Positions 43,975 through 59,067 of a stretch of DNA of 64,000 bases are shown one piece after another. Both the position numbers and the translations under genes were made by a program. Position 1 is the first letter of the stretch, and every line of letters starts with the position of its first letter. Origin of the DNA: Zygnema cylindricum (Eukaryota; Streptophyta; Zygnematophyceae; Zygnematales; Zygnemataceae); assembly GCA_037447655.1 (NCBI GenBank), contig JBBHKE010002973.1, positions 292,322 through 356,321 of the forward strand. Reading direction: 5' to 3'. The notes beneath the pieces were generated by a model, which worked only from the letters and a program-made list of their open reading frames with translations, did not search any database and was not told where the DNA came from.

Positions 43975-43977
43975 TTA

Positions 43978-46921
43978 GTTAAGACAAGTGCGAGGTTGAT
44001 TTTCAACTTTTAGAGAAAAGCTTCATTAGGCTACCCTGTTGAACGAGTACTTCTCTCGATAAAGTGGTGTTAACTTTGTTGCTCAGACACAAGGAATTGT
44101 TGGTGTTGATGTATTTCAATGGAGTGCTTCTGGCTACCTTAAGGTTTTATAACATGTGTCTTTAACTAAATTAGTCGTTTGAAGGTTTCATTTTTGTTCC
44201 TTCATTGTTTACATTTCAGATCGACCTAATATTGGAATTCCTTCAATCAAATTTTGTAATTTGGGCTAAATTCATATCCATCTTGACTATAGTGACATAT
44301 GCACCAAATTGAAGCAGTTTTTCGATTGAAAAATTGTGAATTAACAAAGGCATTATCTGTTGGGCGATGGCAAAAAGATAAAATGAGAAAATATTGATAA
44401 AAATGATGAATATGGTTTGATATTTTACTAAGGTTGTTCTATGCATGGAAATATACAAAAAGCCAACAAAACAATTTTCTCGTCCTTTTTGTTTTTTACA
44501 AACTATTGAGTTTGGCACGCTTGACAATATGGTAGTTTGGGAATATAGACATCATTTAACTCCTCAATGAGTGATGAAGGTTTTTTGCTTAAATGATGAT
44601 TATTTGTTGAAATGGGGTTTTTAAAGTTGTTGATAAAATACTTGGAAATGTTAAAGTTGGCGATATTTTTCTTTGTATGTGTTGTGCTAACTAAAGTTTA
44701 ATAGATTTAATATGCTATAAACACATCATTATAGTTATCAAATTCGTATCAACTATATTAAGGTCACTAGTGTATCAATTATAGTTGTATGCACAAATGT
44801 GGCGTTTTTTAGGGGTTTAAAAGTTTGTATAATTTTTTTTATTTGTTCCTCTATTTTTTATATTTTTCTTAACTTGGAATCAATACTTGAAATAAATTTG
44901 GGTTTGACTGTTGGTAATGTGTCACTGTCATAAGGATGTATGAATTAAACCTTTATATGCATTAGTTTTCACTGGTTATTATGTAAAAAGTTAAAGGATG
45001 TTGTCGTATATAACTCAATAGGGGAAAACTACCGGTCTAAAATGGGACAAGAGGGCTTATATAAGACCACTATATTGATTTCACAACTCCGCTATTTTGT
45101 TGTGTAGCTAGTGGGATTCGTGTAGCCGAAAAAATAGAAGTGGTTAAGTGGGAGTCATGGGGAAACAAGGAACCGAGAAGCAATGGACTTAGGGCGTGTT
45201 GGGAAGCAAGGTCTAAAAACTAACAAATAGGCCAAGGTTTTAACGAACTAAAAAAAAAATGAGATAAACATATAATTTAGAAAAAAAAAATGGTTGTAAA
45301 GGTGTCTCTCAAAGTTTTCATCGAATTCAAATTTTATACAAATTTGAGAAAAGTAAACGTAAAAAGGGAGATTTGTTTTGTGATTGATGTTAAAAACACC
45401 ATGTTTTTTTTTTAACCAATACATAGGGAAAAAATAACTGTTAAAAAACGTTTACAGAACGGTTATACTTCCGGTTTGTGGATCAAGATAGACGCTCAAT
45501 AAAATAACACTTTAAGAGTCTGTCCATAAAGATAATTTGCATCATATATGCATCTATTGTGATTTGGCCACTGGGATTGTGTTGCATAAAAAATGCTTTT
45601 AGGGGGCATGTGGGCTGGAAGTCACATTCCAATTTGACAAATATAATGATGGTAAATTTGTTTAGGGGCGGTATGAGCCATTTTGTTAATGATTACTCTC
45701 GATTATTTTTTAGATCAAAATAACTTGAATGTTGCTTCTAATGTGGTAAGGTTTATAAAAGGTATTTTTGTTCTAGTGAAAGTGACCGCCTTTAATTAGA
45801 AATAAAAATTTAAAGAGATTTTTATAATTTGTGGGTTTAATTTATTACATGTGAATTTGAATTGGTCCCTCAAAGCTTTCACACTTTGATAAAGTAGAAT
45901 GTGGATGGTCAGATTCCTATTCACAAAAAAAACAAGACTTACGGTGAGTGTAAGCCACCTAAAAGTGGAGTCTTTGCATGACTGAACGTCGAGGCTTAGA
46001 GTTAAAAGATAGACGGATATTTCCCAACCTAAGATCAAAGCAGCATCCACTTCGCCTATTGAAGGGATGATGGGATATTTCTCGCACGAAATGACCAAAC
46101 TGGTCAAAAGTATTCGTGGAGAACCATCAAGGGCGATACGCGTTTTGAGGCAACACCCGTCTTTGGTGGTTTGCCTAATGTTGGGGGAATGACGAAGGCC
46201 CATTCTACGCGAGTAGGGCCATGTTGAACTATATCAAATTGCCGTGCAAATTGCTTCAACACTAGATGGTGGTGGTGGATGAACATTTGGGAGAGAATAC
46301 GTAAGGGGACCTCGGAGTGATACTTTATAACCTGACCCGCAGGTTGAGGTGCTCATCGAGAACCGCTATTAGTGTGTTAATAACGCTAATTTGGAGCCCC
46401 TAAATTTTGAATCTCAAACCTAAAATATAATTAATAGCTATACTTGTTCCTTTTTCGTTGGGATATATGCGCTTTAATTAGTGTCAATTACTCTTAGCTT
46501 GGATGGTTTTAAAATAGTGTAGTGTATATTTACATTGCTTTGCCGAAAGGGCAAAGCATAAAAAAGCTTCGCCAAGTATGATTGTGTTTTTCGTTGCCGG
46601 TATTGCGTACGACAGGCTAATAAACGACTACTCTTTACATGGGATAACTTTCTAAAGCCTTTTTCTCCTTTCGTTTTCAATGTTAGAGATGTAGGTGGCC
46701 CTCGCGTGGATCGTATATTTTTGCATGGGGCAGAAAGGACAATTAGTGATTGATTTCTCATAGCCCTACCTGGGTCCCATGTTTCCTCATAGTTTCCCTT
46801 TATCGGATTCACTACGGTTATATGAAAGGCGAAGGTATACATTGTAGTGGTCCATTTACAGAGCTAAAGACGGTTTCAACTTTCAAACGCTGAAAGAAAA
46901 ATATTACTGTACTGTAGTGTA
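43978..46921. other. AT-rich gene-less region
   Basis: Long A/T-rich stretches with many stops in all frames. A short degenerate relative of the 46922-47499 MITE end (TTAATAACGCTAATTTGG) occurs near 46379-46396. The small open frames at 45796-46203 and 46474-46842 show no recognisable domain and are not supported. Confidence 0.5.
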
Positions 46922-47499
46922 CACCGCCAATCGTTATTAGCGTTTGGAAATTATTAGTGTTAAAAATTAATTATCGTTATTAACGCTAATTTGAGTTTTT
47001 CAAGATTTGGAAAAAAAAAGTTTACTCTAATTGATCCATAACTATGATTTGGGTACAACGGATCTGTCATCAGGATCTTCACAGTAAAATAGGTAAAAGT
47101 ACAAAATCAGACAAATCGTACACCGTCGCGTCTTTTTACTCTAATTTATTCATAACTCTAATTTGGGTTTTCTACCTTATAATTAATACGCGATTAATAT
47201 CTCTACACTAAAATAGGTATGGTCTCATTCCGCCTTTTATTATGAGCGCAGTTTTACGTGCGATCGCGATTTAGTTAATCCATGTTTCGTACTAATTTAC
47301 TTAAAAAAGTACCATTTTGTACGGACTGACACACCACCCTATTCAAGAAGATCATAAAGTAGAATTATTAACGCTAATTTACCAGAACCTTAATTAACGT
47401 AAAAAATAAATTAGTGTTATTAATTCTATTTCAGGTTTTGGAGTCAAAATTTGGGGGGTGCCGATATAGCGTTCATAACGCTAATAACGATTGGCGGTG
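46922..47499. mobile_element. MITE with TA target site, copy 1
   Basis: The inverted termini CACCGCCAATCGTTATTAGC and GCTAATAACGATTGGCGGTG are flanked by TA (46920-46921 and 47500-47501). It is 578 bp and AT-rich, with repeated TTAACGCTAATTT blocks and no transposase. TA duplication suggests a Tc1/mariner-type MITE. A second copy lies at 58481-59065. Confidence 0.78.
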
Positions 47500-47501
47500 T
47501 A

Positions 47502-49560
<2,059 letters not shown>

Positions 49561-51975
49561 TTTTTTGATTTTTTTAATTTAGTTTTGTCATGAACATGCC
49601 AAGCAAGGCAAGTTGGTAGACCATCTTTGCAGGATGTACAGCGGGTACAAATCTGTGTTTCACAGAAAGACTTAACACGAGTACTCTTCACAATACTGCT
49701 CCCCAAAATGCCTAAGGGAGCTAGGATGTCAAGTGTCAGGGCCTCTGTACAGGGGACGCAGCGGCTTTAGGTCAAATGTTTTGATCTGGCTACAAGTGTT
49801 TTAACTGGTCGCGAGGCTTACAGGGAGCAGCCATAGTAGGAAAGCTATTATGGATTCTGCTGTGAGCAGTAGTTATGTTTAAAAGACCACGGGTGACCAG
49901 TTCCTATCAACCTACTTGGCCAAAATGCAGTCATCACAATGTAATGGTAGGTTGCAGTGAGATATGGTCTGTGTCTGCATCACTATGATTGGTCCATCTT
50001 TCAGTTATCTTCAGCTTAATTTATATAGCAGTGATTGACCAGAAGAAAATTTGATGCGTTCAATTTACACATAGTCTTCGTTTACGTAATGTCCTCACTT
50101 TTTTGTATCAATTGGGACATTCACACCGTTATTATGATACTGGTGGGATTTTACCTGTTGTCAATACTGCATTTCAACTTGAAGCTCATGCTTAGTTGTG
50201 CATTGACATTGTTGTTGGCAATGTAAAATCATGAACATACGGATGCAGTTAAAATCGAAACTCCAAGCAAAAACTTAGATGATGAAATTTAAGCCAAAAT
50301 GAAGATAATAAAATTTAAGCTAAAAAAAATCTGACTGTCCTCTGCTGAATATCCTGTACAGGACTTGAGTCTCATCAGTCAGCTGCGAATTTGTTGCATG
50401 CAATGTTTAGATAGAGGTAAGTCCCACCTTAAGGTCAATGTTCAATGAGCTGTTATTCCGAGCTCTCAAACTGAGACCCATGAGTCCCTCATAATCCCAA
50501 TAAGCTGCATGCTTGGTTTCATCTTTTCTCTTAGTGCTTAGAAGTTGGCTGATCAGAGGTGTTGGTTGTTTGTGCTTTTAAGGAGCTTCATGATAGATTG
50601 CAAAATTATATTGCTGGTGATGATGTTGATGATGGTGATGGGAGGATTTAGTGTACTGAATTATGTTTTGCAATGTGGCTTATTACGGAAACATTTAATG
50701 ATTTAGGGTCAGCAATTGAATAAATAGTGATGTAAAAGCGTGTTTTATTTTTGCCTTACCCACAAACTAGCATTAATTATAGCAATTTTTACATTCATAG
50801 CGCCATATTGGTAGGTATCTTCAAGTCGTCAACATCACCAGACATGCATTATTCACAGATAAACAATTCCCAGTGATGAAATTGTATATGTGTTGGCAGT
50901 GTGGCTTTCTTGTGCACCATCTTATTGACATGACACTGGTTTTCATAAGTATTCTCCACCAAGAAAACATGTCAACTGCTATTGCGTCTACAACTATCAT
51001 AATCATCAAGTACTTTCTTGGTTGTGTGGCTGCATCATGGGCTAGGGAGTAATCATCTTTCAGATTTTTTCTTTTAGTGATTATCTAGAAGATTCTTGTT
51101 ATAGTGCCTAATGGTCTTGAAGGACCCTTTCTTGTTTCTCTTTGCTTTCCTGTGTTTCTTTCCTCCCTTGTACCCAGATGGCCAAATAGCCCCTCCATTG
51201 CCCTACTTAGTGTCAAACACTAATTTTGTAACGATATTTTATTGCCAAAGGTTTTATTAACACTATTTGAGAGACTGCCCTCAAAATCATTCCAGGTCCC
51301 TCTACTCATACTAATGATTCCTTTTACAACGATAGAGATAGGCAGCGAGTAATGCAACTGAGCTGTTCTTGGCTAGTGTCAGATGCTAATAACTGCTAAA
51401 AAAGGAAGCTTTAGTTCTCTCCAACAAGAAGGGGCATGTCAAACTTAATCTGGGCCAACAAGATCAACAAGTCTCCTGAACCTGGTTATTTCAACCTTTC
51501 CTAGTTTTTTTATAAAAAAAGGCGTGATGACTACATACTACCACAACATATGCAACGAATACTTGCCTGCAAGTACTTCCACTGCTGCACGTCCACAAAC
51601 TCAGTGTAAGTTTTGATAAAGTAGTTTTTCCATTACATCCAATGCCGCATTCTTACAAAGCAAAAAGCTTACCTATACACTATACAACACCAGGTTTGGG
51701 GCCTTATTCAGCATTGACATTGTTATTAATCTCTCAGTACCTTGCCACAAAACTGCACCTATTTAAACAGCAAAAGACGCCTCTAACGTGCTCTTCTTTA
51801 CTGCAATGTCAAATGTAGGTCTACATATTACATGAACTCTCTTCAGAAAAGGAATAATGTTCCTCTAATGTGTTACTTTTACCACTCCTTACAATGTCTC
51901 TAACTAGCTGCTCCTAGAGTGACAGCAGAGTACTACCTATCCGTTTACAACTTTGATTTTCATGTCGTTGTAACG
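49561..51975. other. Spacer between convergent E2 and sucrose-transporter genes
   Basis: The left part contains the E2 3' untranslated region and the right part the SUT 3' untranslated region. Short GAT/GTGATG-type repeats occur near 50620-50640. No further coding region, RNA gene or transposon was recognised. Confidence 0.5.
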
Positions 51976-54900
51976 TCACGGAATTGGAGAACTCATAGTC
52001 CGTCGAAGTTTTGACACCGGAGGCATGTTCGGTGGGGGCTTGGGAAGCAAAAACAGAGCTGCTGCTCCACCAAGGGCCGCAAACACAGCTGCCGCCAAAA
52101 AGGCAGGCTCGTTACCTCCACCAAAAAGGGCATCCCACGGACCAGCGCCTACAGAAACAATAACCTGCAAGAGAGAGGAACAATGAATAAAGAAGACATC
52201 CGTCAACCAAAATACAAAGAGAGATTGAAAGATGAAGCAAGGAAGCATTCTCAAGAGGAAAGAGACTTAATTAAAGGAACAAGGGAACATTTAGGGGGAT
52301 CAAAAGCCATTAATGTATCAGCAAAAGGTGGAAACAACATTTGATCGATCACCGTAGCTTCTGCAGAGCTTTGAAAATGAATGAATGCTAAACCACAAGG
52401 ACCGGAACAAGTAGTGGTAAGATTATGAAAATTGATGATTTTACTGTGTTCCAAGATATTGCCTATGATCATCTGGTTTTTAACTTTAAAAAGAGATATG
52501 TACTTTAGACTTTAGTTTGAAATCTTCGCCGTGAATGCATAGTTCAGAATACAAACATTGAAAGGATCAAACTTGCTCCAGGAGTCAGTTGACCATACTC
52601 TCATATCACAGGACCGTTCATTGAGTCTATACTAAAAATAAGACTGCATAAGTTAAAAAACTATCAAATGTGTAATTCTCCTTAACATGCCTCCAATTTA
52701 TTGATGAAACGCCTTCAGAACTCCAATCCCATACAATTAAATCCATAAATACTGTAGAAAGGAATTAAATGAGTGCTTACTTGAGGAATTACGACAGCGA
52801 GATTGAGTACTCCCATAGAAAGTCCTGTGAACAAAGACCACAAACAATTACGTCAAAAATCATGCATGCGTCACAAATTAACGTTCTCAGGTGAGAGGGC
52901 CCTGAGGCATCAAATATCATTGACCTTTTCAAGTTACAAATTGATTGGACAAATGACTTTCATGGAAGTTTCAGACAATTTTTTCTTCGAGACAATACGA
53001 ATACATAACAAACACCTAATGAGGTAGTAAATTGTATACTTTCTCCCCATCGCAACACCTAATCCAGGACTGATTCTGTTCAGCTAGAATTCCCGCCAAA
53101 AATTGAAAATCTATTCAATACAAGGAGCTATTGTGTGAACATTGGCCCCCATGACGTTTTTCCCTTCACAAGGGCGACAAGATAAATTGTAGCCAGAAAA
53201 TATTTTTTCATTAACAAGGATCTGTTACCAGCTGATTGCACATTCAAAAACATTTATCGCCCTATTCTTGATTCAAGTCAACCAGCTAAAAACAGTGATT
53301 CAAGCTGCCATTGCTGGCATACATTTTTTACATGTTCACCACGCAGTTCTGCAACACCTTTCCTCTTTAGTGATGGTACAATAACACATTCAGTTTCCTT
53401 TTTTCAGAGCTAAAAAGCCATTGGCTAGGAATCGAAACACTTGGATCCCCCGACGACTCAAAAACTGACCGCCTATCCCAAAACAAATTTAAAATAAACA
53501 CACCTCAAATGTGTCCCAAACATTGTACTCAGGCACCACACGTCTATTGTTTGGCTTTCAAATAACCAAACCCAGTAAAAGAGAGATCAACAACTATTCC
53601 CAAAAACACACCTTGGAGAAAATCAGACTTCACCAGCAATAACTTACTGATCATACAAACTATTATCCAGTTACAACCTCTTTATGTAGTATCTGTACGA
53701 TCACATACTGTTCCATCCCTCAAAGAGATTCAAAGCACAGGGGGTGAAGAAGGTGCAGGCTTGACGTACTTTATTACAGACTGATACTATTTTTCCAGGT
53801 GGACAGACAAAAACTTAAATATAGTGCTAGAACCCACGACTGTCCAAAAACTTAAATTAAGAGTGGGATCTCCTGAAATTTAAGTAGCGCAGGACCATGG
53901 AAGACTGACCTTGACCACCTCCCTGGGAGCTTGTGAAAGTTGCCGTGAGTGAATAAGGCACGCTATAAGTCACCTGCGAACCTTGCCGGTTTAAGACGTT
54001 AACAGGTGTCTTTTCAAAAATTCAAGCATTTTGACAGTAACTAGTGAAAACTAAGTAGTTTTTTAAAATCAACAGAAAAACAACAACTACATATCACTTA
54101 GACTTAAATCGAGGTACGTTCATTATTTAAAAAAATTCTTCAGAAGATGACTGATCAAATTTTCCTACCAATGACAGCCAAAACTTAAGACAACTGAACT
54201 TTTGCAACAAAAAATGCCTGTAACAAGAGCATACAACGGTTAATCAATCTATAAATCCCAAGAATTCACAAACTTACAGCAAGGGGGAATCCAAGTATGG
54301 CAAATATTCCAATGGCTGACCAATAGATATACAGAGGCGGACCCCCATCCACGATGGGACCTTCCCACTTGCCGACAAAATAAGTGGCGAGAAGAGAGCC
54401 AGTCATAACCAAGTTAGAAAGTGCCCACACATTTCGAGAGCCCAAACTTCGACAGAGAGGATCAACAATCAGCGACGATAGTCCAAGGATAACGGAGTTA
54501 AACATCAGACCTAGAGCTCCTGTGTGAACCCCACTGGAAAATCTTTGCCTCTGCGAAACTGAAGCAGAGCTTTCTGTGTCCCCCTTGTAGACCTCCCTTC
54601 CCATCCAGTCTGTGTCAAATAGAAGAAATGGGAACCAAGATAGCCAAGTAAGGCCCGTCACAAGAAGAACAAACCACATTGCACGAGGAAGGTCCCGCAA
54701 AGCTGCAGCAAGTTCCCATAAAACCCATTTTGTTTCTTCTTCCTCCATCTCTTCCTCTTCGTCTTCTTCATCGTCATCGTCGCCAGCTACATTGCTCTCA
54801 GGACCATTCGCCGGGTCCGGTATCGCCACATAAGAGGCTGAGCTTCCTGTGTATATTCCATCGGACTGGGCTTCATCATCTTCACCAGTCTTTTTTGGTA

Positions 54901-57303
54901 ATGTACCATAACTGGAACCATTCGTTTCTGGCTCCGATTTCGGTTTCGAATCAGCCAAAAGCGGTGTTGTACTGAAAAGTACTCAAAACAAAACCACCGT
55001 AGACAAAATTTAGCAACGCAAAGAAAATCTGACTTCAAAAAATTCACTTTGATAAGCAGTGGTTTCATTCAACAGAACCATGCCCCAATGATTTATAAAC
55101 AAAAAGCACAAAGAACAAAATAAGAAAAGACGCGCGAAAAACCAGACGCATGTACACACTTTGTTTGATTTCATACAATTAAATATGCAAAACCAGACAG
55201 AATCAATGGGACATATTACAAGCGGGAAATGTACCTGGTTGGTAAATTGGTTTCAGGCACCCATTGTTTCTCCTTAGCCGCTGTTACACTGATGAATGTT
55301 GTGACCATTAGAAGGGCAACTCCCAACAAAAATGCCGATTTCAAGTTTGCGCAAGCTTCGTTACAGCCCACTGTGAGTGTAAAAGGCAGCACTTTATACC
55401 AGCCATCGTAAGAGCCAGTTGCAAACCCAAGAATGTTTCCAACAGCCATGAAAGCGGAAAAGAATGCGTTTGCTCTGCGTGTTCGCTTTGCATCTTTACC
55501 TGCAATTCAAACAGTAGAAAACCATTAATGCTATGCCATTATGGGCAATCAAAGACTTGCATTTCAACAGCACCAAGCATTCGACACGATAACGAATTTC
55601 TATGCAAGAAACAACCCAGATAAAACTCACATAGTGATTAGGCGCTTGGAGGATTTTGCAAATGATGAGGCCAGCTTATCAATTACTCACCTGATAATCA
55701 ACTGATACGTGCTTATTAAAAAGATCACGGACAGTGGAGAACAGAATACAACAGATGATCCAATTGTATGGATGCTAATAAGTGCAATGCGGGCTGGTTA
55801 GCTGACAAACCTGTGAAGTCAGCCAGAAGTGCACGACAGGGACCCTGTAGAGTATTGTTGGCCAGGTCCAAAATCCTGAAAGAATACCAGCACATATGAC
55901 AAGTCAACAATAGAAAAGGTGGGCTAAACCTACCCCCCCATCTTGCAAAATACAATAAAGATGAAGCTTCCGAATCTTTTTTTCATTCAGTAAAATACTT
56001 AAAAAAAATTTAGAGGGAAACCCTCAAGGTACAACTCATAAAATTGTGGCTATTATCATAATCCACACAATTGTTTTTTTCGGGGCATCTCACCAAAATC
56101 CAAGAATGAAAACTCCAATTGCCCGAGGTTTGAATCCACTCCCATCACCCAGTAGAGTCCCTATGTCGGCAGAAAAACCAATAATCATAACACCGACAGA
56201 AACAAGAAGAGCTCCTCCAACGATGAAAGGCCTCCTTCGGCCATATTGACTTGTGCAATTGTCACTGTAGTGTCCAACAATAGGCTGTAATCATGAAGGG
56301 CCACCAGCTTGATGTGTCAAAAAGTGCACAACTTGGCATTAGTAATGAAATGCAATGTGGAAATGACTAGTAGCGGGAGGCGCATACAAAAAAGGTTGAT
56401 GATGGACAAACCAAACAAGTACATGTCTGAAAGAAGGATCTAATGATTCTTGACATCAAGTATTTTTCACAATAAGTTCGCTGATAAACAGCAGCAAACA
56501 GTGTACATCAATTAGCGTGGATTCTACCAATTCTCTAACGATGTAACAGATTCTTTGATCACCTTTACTTACACCAGTACAAAAAAAAGAAACCATCAAT
56601 GTTACCAGCTATAAACAGGAAACAGGCCATTAGTAAAATTATGATCAAGAAAGCAGGTAAAGACTCTGGATGATGACATCCAGGTATTGACGCCGCAAAA
56701 TCACATTCTGTTTTTCAGTTAAGGCAAACTTTAAGGATGGAACATGAAGGTAACCTTTCAGGTCATTCCTAATAAATATAGGCTGACACGCTTAATGAAA
56801 CTATGTGAAGCAACTCCTCTTTATATTTGCGGCTCTAAACAAACAGCATCACATCGGGAGTTTAGCTGCCAAACCAAATAAATTTCATTTATTGCCACAG
56901 ATAGTAACCAAATTTACCGGATCATATTTTTTTGAAAAGTATTGGTCCACAGCAAAAAGTAAACATTATCCAATCCAATGTCAATGCATCAAACTCGCTT
57001 CATCTGTGATACACATCCATAAGTACTATATCAGTGAGTTAGAATTTTTTTGCAGATACCAAAAAAAACATAAAGCATGTTCGCAGAACATACCTGTACT
57101 ATCATCCCGGAAATTGGACCACAAAGCCAAATCCAAGATGCCCAGGCATGTGGTATTCCAAGCTCCTGTACATATGGAGTTAGGAGAGAAAGTTGCAAAG
57201 CCCAGCCGAACTGAACCCCGGACGCCACGCATGCCACTTGAGCAAGTTTTTTTAGAGGTACTCTATCCCTTTTCCTACTTCTAACAGAGATACTTCTATC
57301 CAT
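51976..57303 (-). CDS. Sucrose/H+ symporter (SUT/SUC family), 8 coding exons
   Basis: Spliced model (minus): 57303-57094, 56284-56094, 55875-55811, 55499-55235, 54971-54278, 53973-53910, 52824-52781, 52164-51976. All junctions are GT-AG and in phase; product about 573 residues. Family marks are [93 protein letters not shown] and the [20 protein letters not shown] segment. Twelve membrane helices are expected, with a long central cytoplasmic loop in exon 5 that is strongly acidic (about 17 Asp/Glu with one Met). The protein moves sucrose with protons across the plasma membrane or tonoplast. The subfamily was not assigned. Confidence 0.95.
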
Positions 57304-58480
57304 TATTACTAGGAAGCTGAACAAAAAGGGGAATTTAGGTTCGCAACAAGATTTAAGACAAATTCTAGTGGCAAAAATAAACAGAATGCCTCAAGCAGAA
57401 ATCGTCGTTTTTCTAAAGGAAACAAGCACTACGATAAAGCCATTATAGACTTGTTCCCAAGCTCTAATGGGAGGCTGACAGCTTTAGATTCTATGATTGA
57501 AACACCTGTATGTATTCTTTGGTAAAATGTCAGAGTTAAACTTCTCCGTCTTACTAGTTGACACTATTGACAATCCTTAACATTCTCTTACTGAAATACC
57601 GCAAACTTAAACAGCTTCAAAAATTAACAGCTAAAGACACTTCCGACTCCCTCCTAGTCGCCTTCCGATAACAGCCTTAATAGTCTGCCTGCCTGACGTT
57701 CCTCAGTATCGAACTCTTGGCTGGCTGTAACCAACACTACAAGAGGGCAGCGCCTGCGCAGTTTGTTGTGAGCTCTCGAGGCTTGCATAAGATTCAGAGA
57801 AACGGAATGACGTGTGAACACGGAAAGGTCACTCTAACAAACAAACATGACGGGAAATGTTGAAATTTGTGCCACTTTTCATTGTGAACGGCCAGGAAAT
57901 GGCACACTTCGAGTGTTTTTACTAGTAAAATATGGCCACGTCAGCATGACCTTGGAAGGTAACTTTGTCACTAGGAGCCGCCGGTCCAGCAAACTATCAG
58001 CTGTAAACGAACAGTGCATTGCCACATGGCATAAGAAGAGCAGGCTATTAGAAATTCAGCCAAGTGTCAACTTTTACGTAGCTGAGTGAAAATCGAATCT
58101 TTAGAAAATTCCACGGTGGAAGCATCGCGCAAATAGCGAAATCGAATGTGCCAAAGTCAACTGGGACCTCCGCTGGGAGATGGTTACGAGATTGTTGCGT
58201 ATCGAACTGAAACCGTCGAATTTTGGTTTTGCACTTTACATATCGAGGTAGGTCGCGGTTTCCAACGCTATGGCGATTTAATGGAAGTAGTCGGTACATT
58301 TTTTTTTTTTTTTAAATCGTCGTTTATGGCATTCGCATGATTTCGTACATAAGAAAAGGTTAAAGATGGACCAGGAAATTCCATTTCTCAAAAAACCTTG
58401 TCATTTTAATCAGATTTTCATGATGAACTTTTCTTGCCATTTTTCTACTGTTGCTCAAATAATAAGTGTCCATTTCACTA
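57304..58480. other. Upstream region of the sucrose transporter
   Basis: Probable 5' untranslated region and promoter of the minus-strand transporter, then spacer. The open frame 57847-58089 has no recognisable domain and no conserved features. A T run occurs near 58301-58312. Confidence 0.4.
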
Positions 58481-59065
58481 CACCGCCAATCGTTATTAGT
58501 GTTAGAAATAATTAGTGTACACACTGATTTAGTGTTAATAACGCTACTTTGTGATTTTGTGTCCAAAAAAGAAACAGCATTAACATTAATTTGGCACTTA
58601 ACGCCAATTTGTGTGTTGACTTAGTAGAGTGTACTCTGAGCTGTCATCCATACTATTTCAAGTACAGGTGTACTATCTTGACAGTTTTCGCCGAGATACG
58701 TACTTGTGCGGTTTGGAAATCGTACGAAACATGTAAATTAGAGTAAAATTTACGCTATTTTATGCTTTATAGTTTTCAATGTTCAGCTCTTTTCGGCGCC
58801 TAACCTTTACTGAAATTTAAAATAACATGCGAAATGCACTTAATGTTGTAGAAATGAGATGTCACATGGACGTGATGTACTGAAATGAGCTTCTCGTACA
58901 ACACTCTAATTTCAACGAACGTAATATGAAATGGTTAACACTAAACAAACACTTTCCGTATTAGCGTTAATTCACGTTTAATGTTAATAACAGTTATTTA
59001 TGATTTTGGGCCGAAAAAAGCCACGACAAAAATAGAGTTATCAACATTAATAACGATTAGTGGTG
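58481..59065. mobile_element. MITE with TA target site, copy 2
   Basis: Same family as 46922-47499: starts CACCGCCAATCGTTATTAG, ends TAACGATTAGTGGTG, flanked by TA (58479-58480 and 59066-59067), 585 bp. Its terminus has one or two substitutions relative to copy 1. Confidence 0.76.
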
Positions 59066-59067
59066 TA

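Noticed and set aside
45796-46842. Two minus-strand frames of about 120-135 codons in the AT-rich spacer
   Set aside because: No domain or conserved pattern; lengths are within chance expectation for this amount of sequence.
54612-54975. Plus-strand frames over the transporter exon 5
   Set aside because: They are antisense to a confident, in-phase exon of the sucrose transporter.
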